Below, one piece after another: positions 4,010-5,005 of a stretch of 5,005 nt of DNA (positions are counted from its first letter, which is position 1; each line of letters starts with the position of its first letter). Below the pieces are notes generated by a model. That model did not search any database. It was not told where the DNA came from and saw only the letters and a list, made by a program, of their open reading frames with translations. The stretch covers positions 1 to 5,005 of the forward strand of contig JAUWXH010000201.1 of NCBI GenBank assembly GCA_030616465.1, in the 5' to 3' direction. The translations under genes and the position numbers were made by a program. This DNA is from Planctomycetota bacterium (GTDB taxonomy: Bacteria > Planctomycetota > Phycisphaerae > UBA1845 > Fen-1342).

Positions 4010-5005
4010 CTACCTCGCAGGTTTTGGGGCCGGTTTGCCGGCCGGGCGTCGTCTGCCTTTGGACGCCGCCTTGGCACCGGCCGACGGAGCCCGGGTGACG
4101 CGGACCACCTCCGGGATACTGGTGATCCCCTCGAATACCTTTTGCAGAGCTTGTTGTTGCAGCCCCAGACCGCCGGTCTTGGCGGCATAGGCCTGAATGT
4201 CGCGCAGGGACCCTCCGCCCTGGATCACCTTTCGCAGGCCGTCGTCCACCTGCAGGATGTTGAACACGCCCGTACGGCCCACGTACCCGCTGCCCTGACA
4301 AACCTGGCAGAGAATGGGGTTGCCGTGCTTGTCGTACTGTGGCTCCGGCGGACGGTAGAGCACCTTGTCCGCCGGCATGTTGATCTTCCGCAGCGTCTGC
4401 GCGTCGGGCTTGTAGGGCTGTTTGCACTCCGTGCACAGGACGCGCACCAGGCGCTGGTTCAGCACGGCCAGCAGGCTCTTGGCGACCAGGGCCCGGTCGC
4501 CCACCAACGCCAGCCATTTGTTCAGGGCCTCGAGCACGTCCCTGGCTACCAGGCCGACGTACACCTTCTGCTTCTTGGCCGCGCCCCCGGCCGCCACCAC
4601 GGCGGACTCCCGATCGCGCAGCTCCGGCAGAACGATGACGTTCGGATCCGACCGGACGAGTTTTTGCAGCTCGCCGAAGAACGTCTTGTCGTCGCTCTGC
4701 TCATACACGCGCTGCGTGACGTTGTCGATCTCCAGTTCCTTCTTGTGCTCCAGTGTCTGGATGTTTTGCAGGAACGCGTCGTGACTGCGCGTGAAGCTGT
4801 AGATCGTCGTCGTCAGTCCGCACACCCGCGGCGCCGAGAGCAACACCAGCCCCCGCGGAGCCTCCATAATCTTGTGCATCGTGGCGAGTTGCTTGTTCGT
4901 GAACCCGAGGTCGGTAACCTTGTAGTGCGTGTGTTCGCCCAGCACCCGCAGGACCAGCTTCTCGCCCGCCGTGGACCCGCCGGTCTGTACGACAACGGGC
5001 AAACG
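4010..5005 (-). CDS. degenerate GspE/PilB-type secretion ATPase homologue, 5' partial
   Basis: The C-terminal 331 codons of a protein of the type II secretion/type IV pilus ATPase family (GspE, PilB); the start lies beyond the right edge. Counting from the codon at 5002, GEKLVLRVL (13-21) and the C-terminal IPEVVRVT (296-303) are family signatures, and the zinc-binding tetracysteine is intact (C190, C193, C232, C235), followed by GYVGRTGVFNIL. The nucleotide-handling motifs are altered. Walker A is APRVCGLTTT (57-66) instead of GPTGSGKTTT, so the essential lysine is leucine. The Asp box reads EHKKE (85-89) where relatives have EDPVE. Walker B keeps the acid in LPELRD (125-130) but loses its glycine. 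The His box has VARD (152-155) in place of LHTND. The tail (304-330) is Lys/Arg/Pro/Ala-rich and probably disordered. The frame is intact, so this looks like a maintained pseudo-ATPase rather than a decaying gene. It ends three bases before the CvpA-like gene. Confidence 0.9.
   Translation of the reverse strand, partial: RLPVVVQTGGSTAGEKLVLRVLGEHTHYKVTDLGFTNKQLATMHKIMEAPRGLVLLSAPRVCGLTTTIYSFTRSHDAFLQNIQTLEHKKELEIDNVTQRVYEQSDDKTFFGELQKLVRSDPNVIVLPELRDRESAVVAAGGAAKKQKVYVGLVARDVLEALNKWLALVGDRALVAKSLLAVLNQRLVRVLCTECKQPYKPDAQTLRKINMPADKVLYRPPEPQYDKHGNPILCQVCQGSGYVGRTGVFNILQVDDGLRKVIQGGGSLRDIQAYAAKTGGLGLQQQALQKVFEGITSIPEVVRVTRAPSAGAKAASKGRRRPAGKPAPKPAR

Noticed and set aside
3552..4517. A 321-codon minus-strand open frame spanning the junction of the two secretion-related genes.
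   Set aside because: It lies out of frame within both well-supported genes, and its product is Gly/Arg/Pro/Ala-rich as expected from an alternate frame of GC-rich DNA.
4010..5005. The GspE-like gene as a decaying pseudogene.
   Set aside because: There is no stop or frameshift in 331 codons, the zinc cysteines and C-terminal signatures are intact, and it is translationally coupled to the next gene.

Overview
The window is about 5 kb of GC-rich bacterial DNA. It has good Shine-Dalgarno-led genes, one tRNA, and unusually repeat-rich intergenic space. No gene fixes the lineage. The combination of a GspE-like protein paired with a long CvpA-like protein, a short bacterial RRM protein and GC-rich dispersed repeats would fit a planctomycete-like (Planctomycetota) genome; this is an inference from style, not a proven assignment.

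Layout. Positions 1-889 run on the + strand: the last codons of an unidentified gene, a small winged-helix protein (115-351), an overlapping CxxC/CxxC zinc-ribbon miniprotein whose start is unclear (to 520), and a biotinyl/lipoyl-like domain protein that has lost the modifiable lysine (611-889). It converges on a minus-strand single-RRM RNA-binding protein (975-1286). Behind the RRM gene come short repeats that resemble the tRNA anticodon arm, a large nested hairpin (1412-1478), and a complete tRNA-Asn(GUU) on the minus strand (1535-1607).

Positions 1608-2209 hold no credible gene but several repeats: a REP-like GC palindrome cluster, a 14-bp perfect inverted repeat enclosing a possible tRNA promoter, a 115-bp MITE-like element ending in an 11-bp terminal inverted repeat, and a 32-bp tandem repeat.

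Positions 2210-5005 carry a tightly coupled minus-strand pair. Upstream is the C-terminal two thirds of a GspE/PilB-type secretion ATPase homologue in which Walker A, the Asp box and the His box are all degenerate although the zinc-binding tetracysteine and the overall fold signature are kept; it is probably a pseudo-ATPase. Three bases downstream starts a 598-residue protein with a CvpA-like four-helix membrane domain and a large C-terminal region I do not recognise. The likely reading is that the two form a membrane-associated complex derived from type II secretion/type IV pilus machinery but no longer driven by ATP hydrolysis in this subunit. This pair is the best candidate here for an undescribed system.
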